A stretch of 34,018 nucleotides of DNA, taken from contig VFJY01000114.1 in assembly GCA_009885825.1 (NCBI GenBank), positions 1 to 34,018 of the forward strand, read 5' to 3'. The notes under the pieces are model-generated. The model was not told the DNA's origin, did no database searches, and was given only the letters and a program-made list of their open reading frames with translations. The translations under genes and the position numbers were made by a program. Positions 8,027-15,424 of this stretch are shown here, piece by piece (position 1 is the first letter of the stretch; each line of letters opens with the position of its first letter). This DNA comes from Rhodobiaceae bacterium. GTDB lineage: Bacteria; Pseudomonadota; Alphaproteobacteria; Rhizobiales; Aestuariivirgaceae.

Positions 8027-10735
8027 CTATCCTTCATCGCCCTCATCATCACCCAGGCGTTCAACTGATACAACATGCTCATCGTCTGCCGTATTGATCA
8101 CGATCACACCCTGGGTTGACCTGCCAGCCTTGCGGATGCCGTCGACGGGGCAGCGGATGAGCTGGCCACCGTCGGTGACCAGCATGATCTCGTCGGATGC
8201 TTCGATCGGGAAGGATGCCACAAGCGGGCCATTGCGGTTGTTGACCGCCATGGCGACGATGCCTTTGCCGCCGCGGTTGGTGATGCGGTATTCGAACGAG
8301 GATGTGCGCTTGCCGTAGCCATTGCTGGAGACCGTGAGGATCACCTGTTCGGCCGCCCCCATCGCGGCGTAGCGTTCTTGGGACAATCCAGCATCGGCCA
8401 CCTCTTCCTCGTCGGCGCCATTGCCTTCGGCTTCCTCGCCCGCAACCGCGCGGGACATTTTGATGAAAGCCATGCGCTCTTCAGCGGTAGCATCCACATG
8501 GCGCAGAACGGCCATGGAAATCACGTGATCATCGGGCTCGAGCCGGATGCCGCGTACGCCGGCTGAGTCGCGGCCCTTGAACACGCGAACATCGCTGACA
8601 CAGAAACGGATGCATTGCCCCTTGGCCGTGGTGAGAAGCACGTCATCGGCATCGCCGCAAATTTCAACGCCGGCAATCATGTCTCCGTCATCAAGCTTCA
8701 TGGCGATCTTGCCTGAGCGGTTGATGTTTTCGAAATCATCAAGGGCGTTGCGGCGCACACCGCCGGACTTGGTGGCAAACATCAGATGCAAGTTGGCGGC
8801 GTCAGTGGCGTCTTCAGGAAGCGGCATGATTGTGGTGATGCGCTCATCAAGGGCGAGCGGCAGCAGATTGATAAGCGCCTTGCCGCGCGCCTGCGGGTTG
8901 CCAACCGGCAGCCGCCAAACCTTCATCCGGTACACCATGCCCTTGGAAGAAAAGAACAGAATTGGCGTATGGGTGTTGGCCACAAACAATTTGGTGACGA
9001 AATCCTCGTCGCGCATTTGCACGCCCGCCCTGCCCTTGCCGCCGCGCCTTTGCGCCCGGTAGGCCGACAGCGGAACACGTTTCACATAGCCCGCGTGGCT
9101 TACGGTGATCACCATGTCCTCGCGCTGGATAAGGTCTTCATCGTCGACCTCGCCTTCGTTCTCAATGATTTCAGTGCGGCGCGGCGTGGCGAAATCCGCC
9201 TTGATTTTTGCAAGCTCGTCCTTGATGATGTCCATCACCCGCAAGCGCGAGCGCAATATGTCAAGGTATTCGGATATCTCAACCGAGAGCTTTTGCAACT
9301 CTTCGGTGATTTCATCCATGCCCAGGGCCGTGAGGCGTTGCAGCCTGAGATCGAGAATGGCGCGGGCCTGTTCTTCGGAAAGGCGGTAATTGCCATCGCT
9401 GGCAAGCGAATGGCGGGGATCGGCAATCAAGGAAATGAGCGGGGCGAGTTCTCTGGCGGGCCAAGCGCGCGCCATCAAGGCAACACGCGCTTCCGTGGCG
9501 TCCTTTGATCGGCGAATGAGCGTGATCACTTCGTCAATATTGGCAACCGCGATTGCAAGGCCCACCAAGATATGGGCGCGGTCACGGGCCTTGTTGAGGA
9601 GGAATTTGGTTCGCCTGGTGACGACTTCCTCGCGGAAGGCAATGAATGCCTGCAGCAAGTCTTTTAGATTGAGCTGCTCTGGCCTGCCGCCGGTGAGGGC
9701 AATGTTGTTGACGCTGAAAGTGCTCTGCAATTGCGAGAACCGGTAGAGCTGGTTCAACACAACATCGGCCACGGCGTCGCGCTTGATTTCGATCACAACG
9801 CGCATGCCCTCGCGCGAGGATTCGTCGCGGATATCTGAAATGCCTTCGATGCGCTTGTCGCGCACCATTTCGGCGATGCGCTCAACCATTAGCGCCTTGT
9901 TCACCTGATAGGGAATTTCGGTGACGACCAGCGCTTCGCGGTCCTTGCGGATTTCTTCCGTATGAACGCGCCCGCGCAGAACCACGGAGCCGCGCCCCGT
10001 GTGGAAGGCGGATTTGATGCCGATGCGGCCCAGAATAATGCCGCCGGTTGGGAAATCCGGCCCTGGCATCAATTCGATCAGGTCATCAATTGAAATCGCC
10101 GGACTATCGATGGTGGCGATTGTCGCATCAATGACTTCGCCCAGATTATGGGGCGCCATGTTGGTTGCCATGCCAACCGCTATGCCGCCCGCGCCATTGA
10201 CCAGCAGGTTGGGGTATTTGGCGGGAAGCACCGTGGGCTCGCGAAATTCATTGGAATAGTTGAATTGAAATTCAACCGTGTCCTTGTCCAGATCATCCAG
10301 CAAGGGAATCGCTGATTTGGCGAGCCGTGATTCGGTGTAACGATCAGCGGCTGGCGGATCGCCGTCGACAGAGCCAAAGTTTCCCTGGCCATCAATCAAC
10401 GGCAAGCGGAGCGAGAAATCCTGCGCCATGCGAACCAGCGCATCATAGATCGCCAGGTTACCGTGCGGATGATATTTGCCCATCACGTCGCCCACAATGC
10501 GGGCGGATTTCTTATAGGCCTTATCCGGCGTGAAGCCGTTTTCATCCATGGTGTATAGAATGCGGCGGTGAACGGGTTTCAAGCCATCGCGCACATCCGG
10601 AAGGGCGCGGCTCACGATCACGCTCATGGCGTAATCGAGATAGCTTTTCTTCATCTCGTCTTCGATGGTGACGTTGGTTATTTCACCCGGATTGGCAGGC
10701 GGCACCAAGCCATTTCTATCGTCGTTGTCGGTCAC
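8027..10735 (-). CDS. gyrA: DNA gyrase subunit A
   Basis: The DNA-cleaving and religating subunit of type IIA topoisomerase; 902 residues. The catalytic tyrosine is Y133 (DRYTE), numbered E. coli +11. The gyrase-specific box QRRGGKGR at 562-569 separates this from ParC. The C-terminal beta-pinwheel runs from about 540 to 890 and ends in an acidic tail (GDDEGDEG), with an acidic insert near [17 protein letters not shown]. In the quinolone-resistance region the sequence is [10 protein letters not shown], so the positions equal to E. coli D82 and S83 are Asn93 and Leu94, while D87 (D98) is kept. AAGGG precedes the ATG. The 147 nt upstream contain no gene. Confidence 0.97.
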   Translation of the reverse strand: MTDNDDRNGLVPPANPGEITNVTIEDEMKKSYLDYAMSVIVSRALPDVRDGLKPVHRRILYTMDENGFTPDKAYKKSARIVGDVMGKYHPHGNLAIYDALVRMAQDFSLRLPLIDGQGNFGSVDGDPPAADRYTESRLAKSAIPLLDDLDKDTVEFQFNYSNEFREPTVLPAKYPNLLVNGAGGIAVGMATNMAPHNLGEVIDATIATIDSPAISIDDLIELMPGPDFPTGGIILGRIGIKSAFHTGRGSVVLRGRVHTEEIRKDREALVVTEIPYQVNKALMVERIAEMVRDKRIEGISDIRDESSREGMRVVIEIKRDAVADVVLNQLYRFSQLQSTFSVNNIALTGGRPEQLNLKDLLQAFIAFREEVVTRRTKFLLNKARDRAHILVGLAIAVANIDEVITLIRRSKDATEARVALMARAWPARELAPLISLIADPRHSLASDGNYRLSEEQARAILDLRLQRLTALGMDEITEELQKLSVEISEYLDILRSRLRVMDIIKDELAKIKADFATPRRTEIIENEGEVDDEDLIQREDMVITVSHAGYVKRVPLSAYRAQRRGGKGRAGVQMRDEDFVTKLFVANTHTPILFFSSKGMVYRMKVWRLPVGNPQARGKALINLLPLALDERITTIMPLPEDATDAANLHLMFATKSGGVRRNALDDFENINRSGKIAMKLDDGDMIAGVEICGDADDVLLTTAKGQCIRFCVSDVRVFKGRDSAGVRGIRLEPDDHVISMAVLRHVDATAEERMAFIKMSRAVAGEEAEGNGADEEEVADAGLSQERYAAMGAAEQVILTVSSNGYGKRTSSFEYRITNRGGKGIVAMAVNNRNGPLVASFPIEASDEIMLVTDGGQLIRCPVDGIRKAGRSTQGVIVINTADDEHVVSVERLGDDEGDEG

Positions 10736-10852
10736 GGGCAGCCCTTGAGATCAGAATTCAGACCGCTGCAAAACCACCGTATTTACTGGACGATTCGAGC
10801 GATGCCGCAGCTTAGTTTGAAGCCACGGCAATCGCAATGAAAAGCAACATGT

Positions 10853-10875
10853 TTTCCGGCTAAATCAACCGGAAA
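10853..10875. terminator. Inverted repeat downstream of the small secreted gene
   Basis: TTTCCGG (10853-10859) and CCGGAAA (10869-10875) form a 7-bp stem with a 9-nt loop, 7 nt after the stop codon of the minus-strand gene at 10883. Position suits a terminator before gyrA, but no clean T-run follows on the minus strand (a TTTT appears 9 nt later), so it may be a weak or Rho-dependent terminator. Confidence 0.4.
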
Positions 10876-10882
10876 CACAGCC

Positions 10883-11230
10883 CTAGATTTTACGGAATTT
10901 GACGCCAATGCCGTGGTACCAGCCATCGGCTTCCTTGACTCTAGAGCACGACACCTTGCCGTCCATCCAGCTTGACCAGACGACGCATAGCTTGTTGCCC
11001 TTCAGGCTCCAGCGCCCCTGATCGGAGTCGCCCGCCATCTGTCCGACAAGGACACCATCGCGCTTCGCAGATATGTCGAGAGTGACCATGCTGTTGACGA
11101 CCGCGTGGAATTTACCCGGAAACAATTCTCCAAGTTCGGCCTGAGACAGAACGATAGGCTCGTCCGATCGCGCAGACTGCGCTGTCACCGCAAGGAAAGT
11201 GGCCAAAGAGACTACCAAAAGCTTGTTCAT
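10883..11230 (-). CDS. Small exported protein of unknown function
   Basis: A 115-residue protein with a Sec signal peptide (MNKLLVVSLATFLAVTAQSA, cleavage about residue 20-23). The mature part is short and beta-rich: GKFHAVVNSMVTLDISAKRDG, then GRWSLKGNKLCVVWSSWMDGKVSCSRVKEADG. Two cysteines (in KLCVVW and VSCSRV) could form a disulfide. The pattern 'W-x-G-x-x-L-C-x-x-W ... C-x-x-V' is reminiscent of DUF995-like periplasmic proteins, but I do not claim membership. The ATG at 11230 has GAGG about 8 nt upstream; an in-frame GTG three codons earlier overlaps that site and is unlikely. It sits between ssb and gyrA, with palindromes upstream. Confidence 0.72.
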   Translation of the reverse strand: MNKLLVVSLATFLAVTAQSARSDEPIVLSQAELGELFPGKFHAVVNSMVTLDISAKRDGVLVGQMAGDSDQGRWSLKGNKLCVVWSSWMDGKVSCSRVKEADGWYHGIGVKFRKI

Positions 11231-11248
11231 AAATCGCACCTCAATTTA

Positions 11249-11284
11249 TGCTGCAATGCAGCAAAGCTTCGACTTAATCAAGTC
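11249..11284. repeat. Two palindromes upstream of the small secreted gene
   Basis: TGCTGCA-A-TGCAGCA (11249-11263) is a 15-nt near-perfect palindrome ending 19 nt before the start codon at 11230. GACTT-AATC-AAGTC (11271-11284) lies just upstream. They are placed where a promoter and operator for the secreted gene, or a leader structure, would be expected. No regulator is identifiable. Confidence 0.4.
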
Positions 11285-11332
11285 TAAACCATGGGTATCA
11301 ACAACTCCTCACACTTTTTGGGGGCAATTTCA

Positions 11333-11821
11333 TCAAAATGGAACTTCATCGTCGAGGTCACGGGCGAAGCTTTGGGCCTTGCCGCCGCTTCCCCTCGGCC
11401 GTTCCATGGGGCTGGATTGGCCAAATTCATCGCCCCCACCCATGCCGGCGCTTTCGCCAGCGCCGCCACCCTTGCCGCCCAGCATGGTTAACTCGCCGCG
11501 ATAGTTTTGCAGTACGACTTCTGTGGTGTATTTCTCCACCCCCGCATTGTCGGTGTATTTCCGGGTCTGCAGCTGGCCTTCGAGATAAACCGTGGCGCCC
11601 TTCTTGAGATATTGCTCAGCCACCTTGGCCAGATTTTCGTTGAATATAACCACCCGGTGCCATTCAGTGCGTTCCTTGCGCTCGCCTGTGGTCTTGTCGC
11701 GCCAGTTTTCCGAGGTGGCGATGCTCAAGGTGACAATGGCCTTGCCATCCTGGGTGTGGCGCACTTCCGGGTCTTTGCCCAGATTGCCCACCAGAATAAC
11801 CTTGTTAATTGAACCTGCCAT
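11333..11821 (-). CDS. ssb: Single-stranded DNA-binding protein
   Basis: Coats single-stranded DNA in replication, recombination and repair; 162 residues. The OB fold occupies residues 1-110 (start [55 protein letters not shown]). It is followed by a Gly-rich linker and the acidic tip DLDDEVPF, a variant of the usual DDDIPF that recruits partner proteins. GGGAGAG precedes the ATG. The promoter upstream carries a LexA-type box. It is followed by the small secreted gene and gyrA on the same strand. Confidence 0.97.
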   Translation of the reverse strand: MAGSINKVILVGNLGKDPEVRHTQDGKAIVTLSIATSENWRDKTTGERKERTEWHRVVIFNENLAKVAEQYLKKGATVYLEGQLQTRKYTDNAGVEKYTTEVVLQNYRGELTMLGGKGGGAGESAGMGGGDEFGQSSPMERPRGSGGKAQSFARDLDDEVPF

Positions 11822-11899
11822 TTTATCTCTCCCGTGTTTGCCGCACCCTAGTGGTTCGCGCCCGCGCTTTCATCAAGCGGGTTATGCTTATCCACACGC

Positions 11900-11928
11900 A
11901 TTGTGTTCTTTATTTGTTCCTGTATCAA
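11900..11928 (-). promoter_or_regulatory. ssb promoter with a LexA (SOS) box
   Basis: On the minus strand TTGATA (11928-11923, 5/6 match to -35) and CACAAT (11905-11900, 4/6 match to -10) are separated by 17 nt. The spacer contains GAAC-N7-GAAC (11919-11905), which reads GTTCTTTATTTGTTC on the plus strand. GTTC-N7-GTTC is the known LexA site of Alphaproteobacteria. LexA bound here would block RNA polymerase directly. The predicted start gives a leader of about 70 nt before ssb. Confidence 0.72.
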
Positions 11929-11931
11929 GAC

Positions 11932-11961
11932 AAAAAAACACCGCATCTCCACGAGATACGG
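11932..11961 (-). terminator. Rho-independent terminator of the 47-residue gene
   Basis: On the minus strand CCGTATCTC (11961-11953), loop GTG, and GAGATGCGG (11949-11941) form a 9-bp stem including one G-U pair, followed by TG and seven T residues (11938-11932). The G-U pair becomes a C/A mismatch on the plus strand, so the structure belongs to minus-strand RNA. It lies 51 nt after the stop codon of the small gene and immediately before the ssb promoter. Confidence 0.82.
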
Positions 11962-12012
11962 GCTACCTAAACGTAAACAGCCCCAACTAACGAGTCGGAG
12001 CTGTGGTGCTAC

Positions 12013-12156
12013 TTATTTGTGGCCAAACAAGCGGGCGATACGGCCAAGCTTCTTGGTTTCCATCTGTTTCGCAACTGCGAAACGCGCTTCACTTTCATGG
12101 CTGTTCATCATTGCAGTGTTGTAAGCATTTGAATAAGCTTCAAAAACCCAGTTCAT
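12013..12156 (-). CDS. Small protein of 47 residues, unknown function
   Basis: A short gene with a strong ribosome binding site (AGAGGAGAAACAAC before ATG) and its own intrinsic terminator. The product starts MNWVFEAYSNAYNTAMMNSH, continues ESEARFAVAKQMETKKLG and ends RIARLFGHK: an amphipathic N-terminal part with Trp, Phe and several Tyr, and a basic C-terminal helix. No signal peptide or membrane segment is evident. I recognise no family; it does not match DUF1127. It is divergent from the LysR-type gene, with a 141-nt shared control region holding a promoter and two direct repeats. The predicted transcript is about 250 nt, so it could also act as a regulatory RNA. Confidence 0.7.
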   Translation of the reverse strand: MNWVFEAYSNAYNTAMMNSHESEARFAVAKQMETKKLGRIARLFGHK

Positions 12157-12190
12157 GTTGTTTCTCCTCTATCGTCTCAATCTTGATCCT

Positions 12191-12258
12191 AATATGTCAC
12201 TCTCGCATCCGCAGCACAAACGGTATAAAGCTACATGCCATATCAGAAAAAGTTACAT
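12191..12258 (-). promoter_or_regulatory. Divergent control region: promoter of the small gene with LysR-type repeats
   Basis: On the minus strand TTGTGC (12219-12214) and CATATT (12196-12191), 17 nt apart, make a plausible activator-dependent promoter with a weak -35. Upstream of it two near-identical direct repeats are seen on the plus strand, AAAGCTACAT (12227-12236) and AAAGTTACAT (12249-12258), 22 bp apart, about two helical turns. They would lie around -45 to -75 from the predicted start, where LysR-type activators bind. The LysR gene starts at 12298. Confidence 0.5.
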
Positions 12259-12297
12259 ACTATTTGTTAACTTTCGAAAAGATGCTACAGACACCCC

Positions 12298-13230
12298 ATG
12301 GCCCGGCGACTCCCTTCCCTCAATGCATTGAAAGCTTTCGAAGCCGCAGCCCGGCACGTGAGCTTCACGGAAGCTGCTGGAGAGCTTTTTGTAACCCATG
12401 CCGCCATCAGCCGGCACATCCGCGAGCTTGAAGAGTATTTGGGCACCCAGCTCTTCCTGCGCACGGGCCGGGGCGTGGTGCTCACCGAAGCCGGCCAGCG
12501 GTTTGGCGAGCAGCTCACGCCATTGTTTGATTCCCTGGCAAATGCATCGCGCGAAGCGGCGGCGGTGGGCGCCGCGCGTCAGCTCAATGTATCGGTTGAG
12601 CCCGCCATCGCGTCGCGCTGGCTGGTGCCGCGGCTGGGCCGCTTCAAGGAGTTGCACCCTGATATTGAACTCAACATTGATCCCACATCAAGGCTGGTGG
12701 ATTTCCGCAACGACGAAGTGGACCTGGGCATCCGCTACGGCCTGGGCAACTGGCCAGATGTCGAGATGAGCAAGCTTTCGACCGAGACGGTTATCTTTCC
12801 CGTTTGCGCGCCGTCGCTCATCGCAAATGCGCCAAATCTGAAACCGGAAGACCTCAAGGGATACAACCTTCTTCATGAGCAGCGAAAGCAATGGTGGGCA
12901 GAATGGCTGGCCGCCAATGGCATTGAAGGGGTGGCGGACTGGAAGGGCACGGTGTTCCAAAACCATCTCGCCATCGAGGCGGCGGAGGCATCCCAGGGCT
13001 TCGCGCTTGGCGATCCCATCCTGTGCACCGATTCAATACTGGAGGGCTGGCTGACCCGACCATTTTCGCGCGACATGAAGGATCACGGCAACTACTGGAT
13101 CGTGCGGGCCAAGGGATCGAAGGAGTCTGCCACGGCGCGTTCCTTCCGCGAGTGGCTGATGAGCGAGATGGCCGAGACCAACAAGAAATACGCCGGCATC
13201 AAGGCCGCACTAAAGCCCGCAAAACACTGA
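12298..13230 (+). CDS. LysR-type transcriptional regulator (GcvA-like)
   Basis: A 310-residue regulator. The N-terminal winged helix (LPSLNALKAFEAAARHVSFTEAA, then VTHAAISRHIRELEEYLGTQLF, residues 5-52) and the substrate-binding domain (from about 90: RQLNVSVEPAIASRWLVPRLGRF) match the GcvA-like branch. The effector is unknown. The ATG has no obvious Shine-Dalgarno (ACACCCC upstream). It is divergent from the 47-residue gene, and LysR regulators usually control the divergent neighbour and themselves. The next gene downstream follows after a 67-nt spacer containing a strong nested hairpin. Confidence 0.93.
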   Translation: MARRLPSLNALKAFEAAARHVSFTEAAGELFVTHAAISRHIRELEEYLGTQLFLRTGRGVVLTEAGQRFGEQLTPLFDSLANASREAAAVGAARQLNVSVEPAIASRWLVPRLGRFKELHPDIELNIDPTSRLVDFRNDEVDLGIRYGLGNWPDVEMSKLSTETVIFPVCAPSLIANAPNLKPEDLKGYNLLHEQRKQWWAEWLAANGIEGVADWKGTVFQNHLAIEAAEASQGFALGDPILCTDSILEGWLTRPFSRDMKDHGNYWIVRAKGSKESATARSFREWLMSEMAETNKKYAGIKAALKPAKH

Positions 13231-13234
13231 ATTA

Positions 13235-13284
13235 GCCCTTTCATCACCGGCGGAATCGTTTAGTGGTAACCGCCGACAAAGGGC
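13235..13284 (+). repeat. Nested inverted repeat between the LysR and YkgJ-type genes
   Basis: An outer arm pair GCCCTTT (13235-13241) / AAAGGGC (13278-13284) encloses an inner pair CGGCGG (13248-13253) / CCGCCG (13270-13275) with a 16-nt loop. All 13 pairs are Watson-Crick. It starts 4 nt after the LysR stop and ends 3 nt before the ribosome binding site (AGGA) of the next gene. It could be a terminator lacking a T-run or a leader structure. Confidence 0.55.
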
Positions 13285-13297
13285 GACAGGAAATCCA

Positions 13298-13675
13298 ATG
13301 GCCAAAGCCAAGTATGATTGCATGAAATGCCCTGGCTATTGCTGCTCCTACCCCGTCATTGAAGTGAAAGACCGGGACGCGGAGCGCATCGCCAGGCATT
13401 TTGACATGCCCCTGGCCAAGGCTGAAAAGAAATTCTTCAAGGAAGCCCATGGCTACAAGCGCATCATGCGGCGCCAGAAAGACAAGATTTACGGCAAGAT
13501 TTGCGGGTTCTTCGACACCAAGGAGCGCCGCTGCACCATCTACCACGCCAGGCCCTCAACCTGCCGCATATTCCCCGGCGAGGGGCGCTGCGGCTACTAT
13601 GATTTCCTCAAATTCGAGCGCGATGGCCAGGAAGACGAAACATATATCTCGACGACGAACCATTCCGGCAATTAA
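13298..13675 (+). CDS. YkgJ-family cysteine cluster protein
   Basis: A 125-residue cytoplasmic protein with the zinc- or iron-chelating cysteine pattern of the YkgJ (CxxCxxxCC) family: C8, C11, C15, C16, then C69, C79, C89 and C98. The motifs CPGYCCSYPVIEV, ICGFFD, CTIYHARPSTCRIFP are typical; the last resembles the usual 'C-x-I-Y-x-x-R-P-x-x-C-R-x-F-P'. The function of the family is not established. AGGA lies 7 nt before the ATG. The next gene, a HisD-family enzyme, follows after 57 nt with another hairpin between them. Confidence 0.87.
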   Translation: MAKAKYDCMKCPGYCCSYPVIEVKDRDAERIARHFDMPLAKAEKKFFKEAHGYKRIMRRQKDKIYGKICGFFDTKERRCTIYHARPSTCRIFPGEGRCGYYDFLKFERDGQEDETYISTTNHSGN

Positions 13676-13690
13676 GCTCATAAAATATTT

Positions 13691-13718
13691 GTCATCCCGT
13701 TTAGGATTGGGGGATGAC
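13691..13718 (+). repeat. Inverted repeat before the HisD-like gene
   Basis: GTCATCCC (13691-13698) and GGGATGAC (13711-13718) form a perfect 8-bp stem with a 12-nt loop, 14 nt upstream of the next ATG. It may terminate the YkgJ-type transcript or shape the leader of the HisD-like gene. The arms resemble dispersed REP-like sequences, but no second full copy is seen in the window. Confidence 0.5.
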
Positions 13719-13732
13719 CCTTTGAGACGCAC

Positions 13733-15058
13733 ATGACCTCACACATCAACTTCCTCACCCTCGCAAAACTCTCCGCCACAGAGCGCGCCAATTTGTTGAA
13801 GCGCGCGGAAAGTGATCTCTCGCCCTTTATTGAGAAGGTCAAACCCCTCATTGAGGCTGTGCGGGTTGAAGGCGACGTGGCGCTGTCGCGCTTCGCATGG
13901 CAGTTCGACAAGGCATCTGTTGCCGCAAATGCCATCGCCGCAGCGCCCGAAGACTTCGAGCGCGCGCAACGGGACCTTGAACCTGACGTTCGAGACGCCA
14001 TCGCCTTCGCGGCCGGCAACATCCGCAAGTTCCATGAGCTGCAAAAGCCTGACGCATCCTGGAGCGCTGAAATCCGCCCGGGTCTGCATGCGGGTGACCG
14101 CACCACTCCTATTCAATCCGTTGCCTGCTACATTCCGCGCGGCAAGGGGGCGTTTCCTTCCTCTGTCATGATGACCTGCATCCCGGCGAGCGTTGCGGGT
14201 GTCGAAGATATCTGCATTGTGACGCCGCCAGGCCCCGATGGCAAGATTGACGCGGCCTCGCTGGTTGCAGCCCGGGCGGCAGGTGTTGGGAAGGTTTACA
14301 AGGCAGGCGGCGCCCAAGCCATCGCGGCTGTGGCCTATGGCACCGCGACAATCTCCAAATACGCAAAGGTTGTTGGTCCCGGTTCGCCCTGGGTTGTCGC
14401 CGCCAAGCGGTTGCTTTCTGATCTCATTGACACCGGCACACCCGCAGGCCCGAGTGAAAGCATCATCTTCGCTGACGGCACAACCGACGGCCGCATTGCC
14501 GCGCTGGATCTATTGATAGAGGCCGAGCATGGCGAGGACTCATCCTGCTTCATCGTCACCACATCAAGGGACGTGGCGGATGCGGCTCTCAAAGCCGTTC
14601 CTGAATATTTGAAGCGCATGAGCGCGCAGCGCGTTGGTTTCACGAAGTCCGTGCTGGGTTCCAGCCGGGGCGGCATTCTTCTGGCCCGGGACACTTCCGA
14701 AGCCATGGGCTTCATCAACGACTACGCGCCCGAGCATCTGCAAATCCTCTCCAAGGAACCCCGCAAATATCTGGACCTGGTGAAAAACGCCGGTGAAATT
14801 CTGTTGGGTGAATACACGCCCTCGACACTCGGAAATTTTGTTCTGGGTCCAAGCCATGTTCTTCCCACCGGAGGCTGGGCCAAAACTTTCTCGGCTCTTT
14901 CAGTGCATGATTTCATGAAACGCACATCGGTGGTGGAAGTCATGCCTAGCGCCTATGCGGAGCTTGCAAGACATGCCGGGATTATCGCGAAATACGAAGG
15001 CTTCGACGCCCATGCGAACGCCATTGGCGACTTGCGGAAAAAGTTGCTGGGGAACTGA
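13733..15058 (+). CDS. HisD-family dehydrogenase (histidinol dehydrogenase-like, altered zinc site)
   Basis: A 441-residue NAD-dependent dehydrogenase of the histidinol dehydrogenase fold: KAGGAQAIAAVAYGT, VVGPGSPWV, AGPSES, YAPEHL (E334 and H335, equal to catalytic E326/H327) and HVLPT. Of the four zinc ligands of the E. coli enzyme, both histidines are kept (H266, H427), but Gln259 is Glu263 and Asp360 is Asn368. The NAD/substrate loop is IPRGKGAFP instead of the usual VPGG. No other his gene is in the window. It is therefore probably a HisD paralogue acting on another amino alcohol or alcohol; true HisD remains possible. The strong hairpin at 15067 follows the stop. Confidence 0.8.
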   Translation: MTSHINFLTLAKLSATERANLLKRAESDLSPFIEKVKPLIEAVRVEGDVALSRFAWQFDKASVAANAIAAAPEDFERAQRDLEPDVRDAIAFAAGNIRKFHELQKPDASWSAEIRPGLHAGDRTTPIQSVACYIPRGKGAFPSSVMMTCIPASVAGVEDICIVTPPGPDGKIDAASLVAARAAGVGKVYKAGGAQAIAAVAYGTATISKYAKVVGPGSPWVVAAKRLLSDLIDTGTPAGPSESIIFADGTTDGRIAALDLLIEAEHGEDSSCFIVTTSRDVADAALKAVPEYLKRMSAQRVGFTKSVLGSSRGGILLARDTSEAMGFINDYAPEHLQILSKEPRKYLDLVKNAGEILLGEYTPSTLGNFVLGPSHVLPTGGWAKTFSALSVHDFMKRTSVVEVMPSAYAELARHAGIIAKYEGFDAHANAIGDLRKKLLGN

Positions 15059-15066
15059 AATGATCA

Positions 15067-15097
15067 GCCCCGCTGCGACATGCTGCGCCAGCGGGGC
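15067..15097 (+). terminator. GC-rich hairpin after the HisD-like gene
   Basis: GCCCCGCTG (15067-15075) and CAGCGGGGC (15089-15097) make a perfect 9-bp stem with a 13-nt loop, 8 nt after the stop codon. Placement indicates a transcription terminator or 3'-end stabiliser. There is no T-run after it. Confidence 0.55.
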
Positions 15098-15098
15098 C

Positions 15099-15424
15099 CT
15101 CGATCCATCGAGTATGTGACTTGATATGGCCCGACTAACATCAGGCTATGAACGAGATCTAACTCGCTAGTTTCATGGTAATTAATTAAAACTGCAAACC
15201 GGCAAAACTCCAAAAAACAATCACGAGTCGTGTCTGCCGGAAAGTGATCACGAGTATATTCGTGATCCGAGGTGGTGACCTGGTGGCGTCATGCTCCCTC
15301 CGTCAGTTGTTGCAAGGTGCCGCCCAATCAATCAGGCCTCGGCGACTGTTTTAATAATGGACCCATCTGCCTAATTGTCAATATGGCTGGCGATCAATTC
15401 TTGGAGATCGCAAAGGAAGTGTTC
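15099..15424. other. Gene-free stretch with several palindromes
   Basis: Between two convergent genes (stops at 15058 and 15425) no credible protein gene is seen. It contains CTCGAT-cc-ATCGAG (15099-15112), CCGGCA...TGCCGG (15199-15204 / 15235-15240) enclosing CACGA-G-TCGTG (15222-15232), and GATCACGA-gtatat-TCGTGATC (15246-15267). The last two share the half-site CACGA/TCGTG. Part of it is AT-rich (TAATTAATTAAAA near 15180). Possible contents are a small RNA, an operator pair or the remains of a mobile element; the minus-strand hairpin at 15246 could also end the pccA transcript. Confidence 0.45.

Noticed and set aside
11903-12124. 73-codon plus-strand frame across the small gene and terminator
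   Set aside because: It reads through the ssb promoter, the terminator hairpin and the complement of the 47-residue gene; the minus-strand gene has the ribosome binding site and terminator.
13733-15058. HpsN-type sulfopropanediol dehydrogenase as identity of the HisD-like enzyme
   Set aside because: The loop after the Rossmann start (IPRGKGAFPSSVMM) is closer to HisD than to what I recall of HpsN, and no sulfonate genes are nearby.
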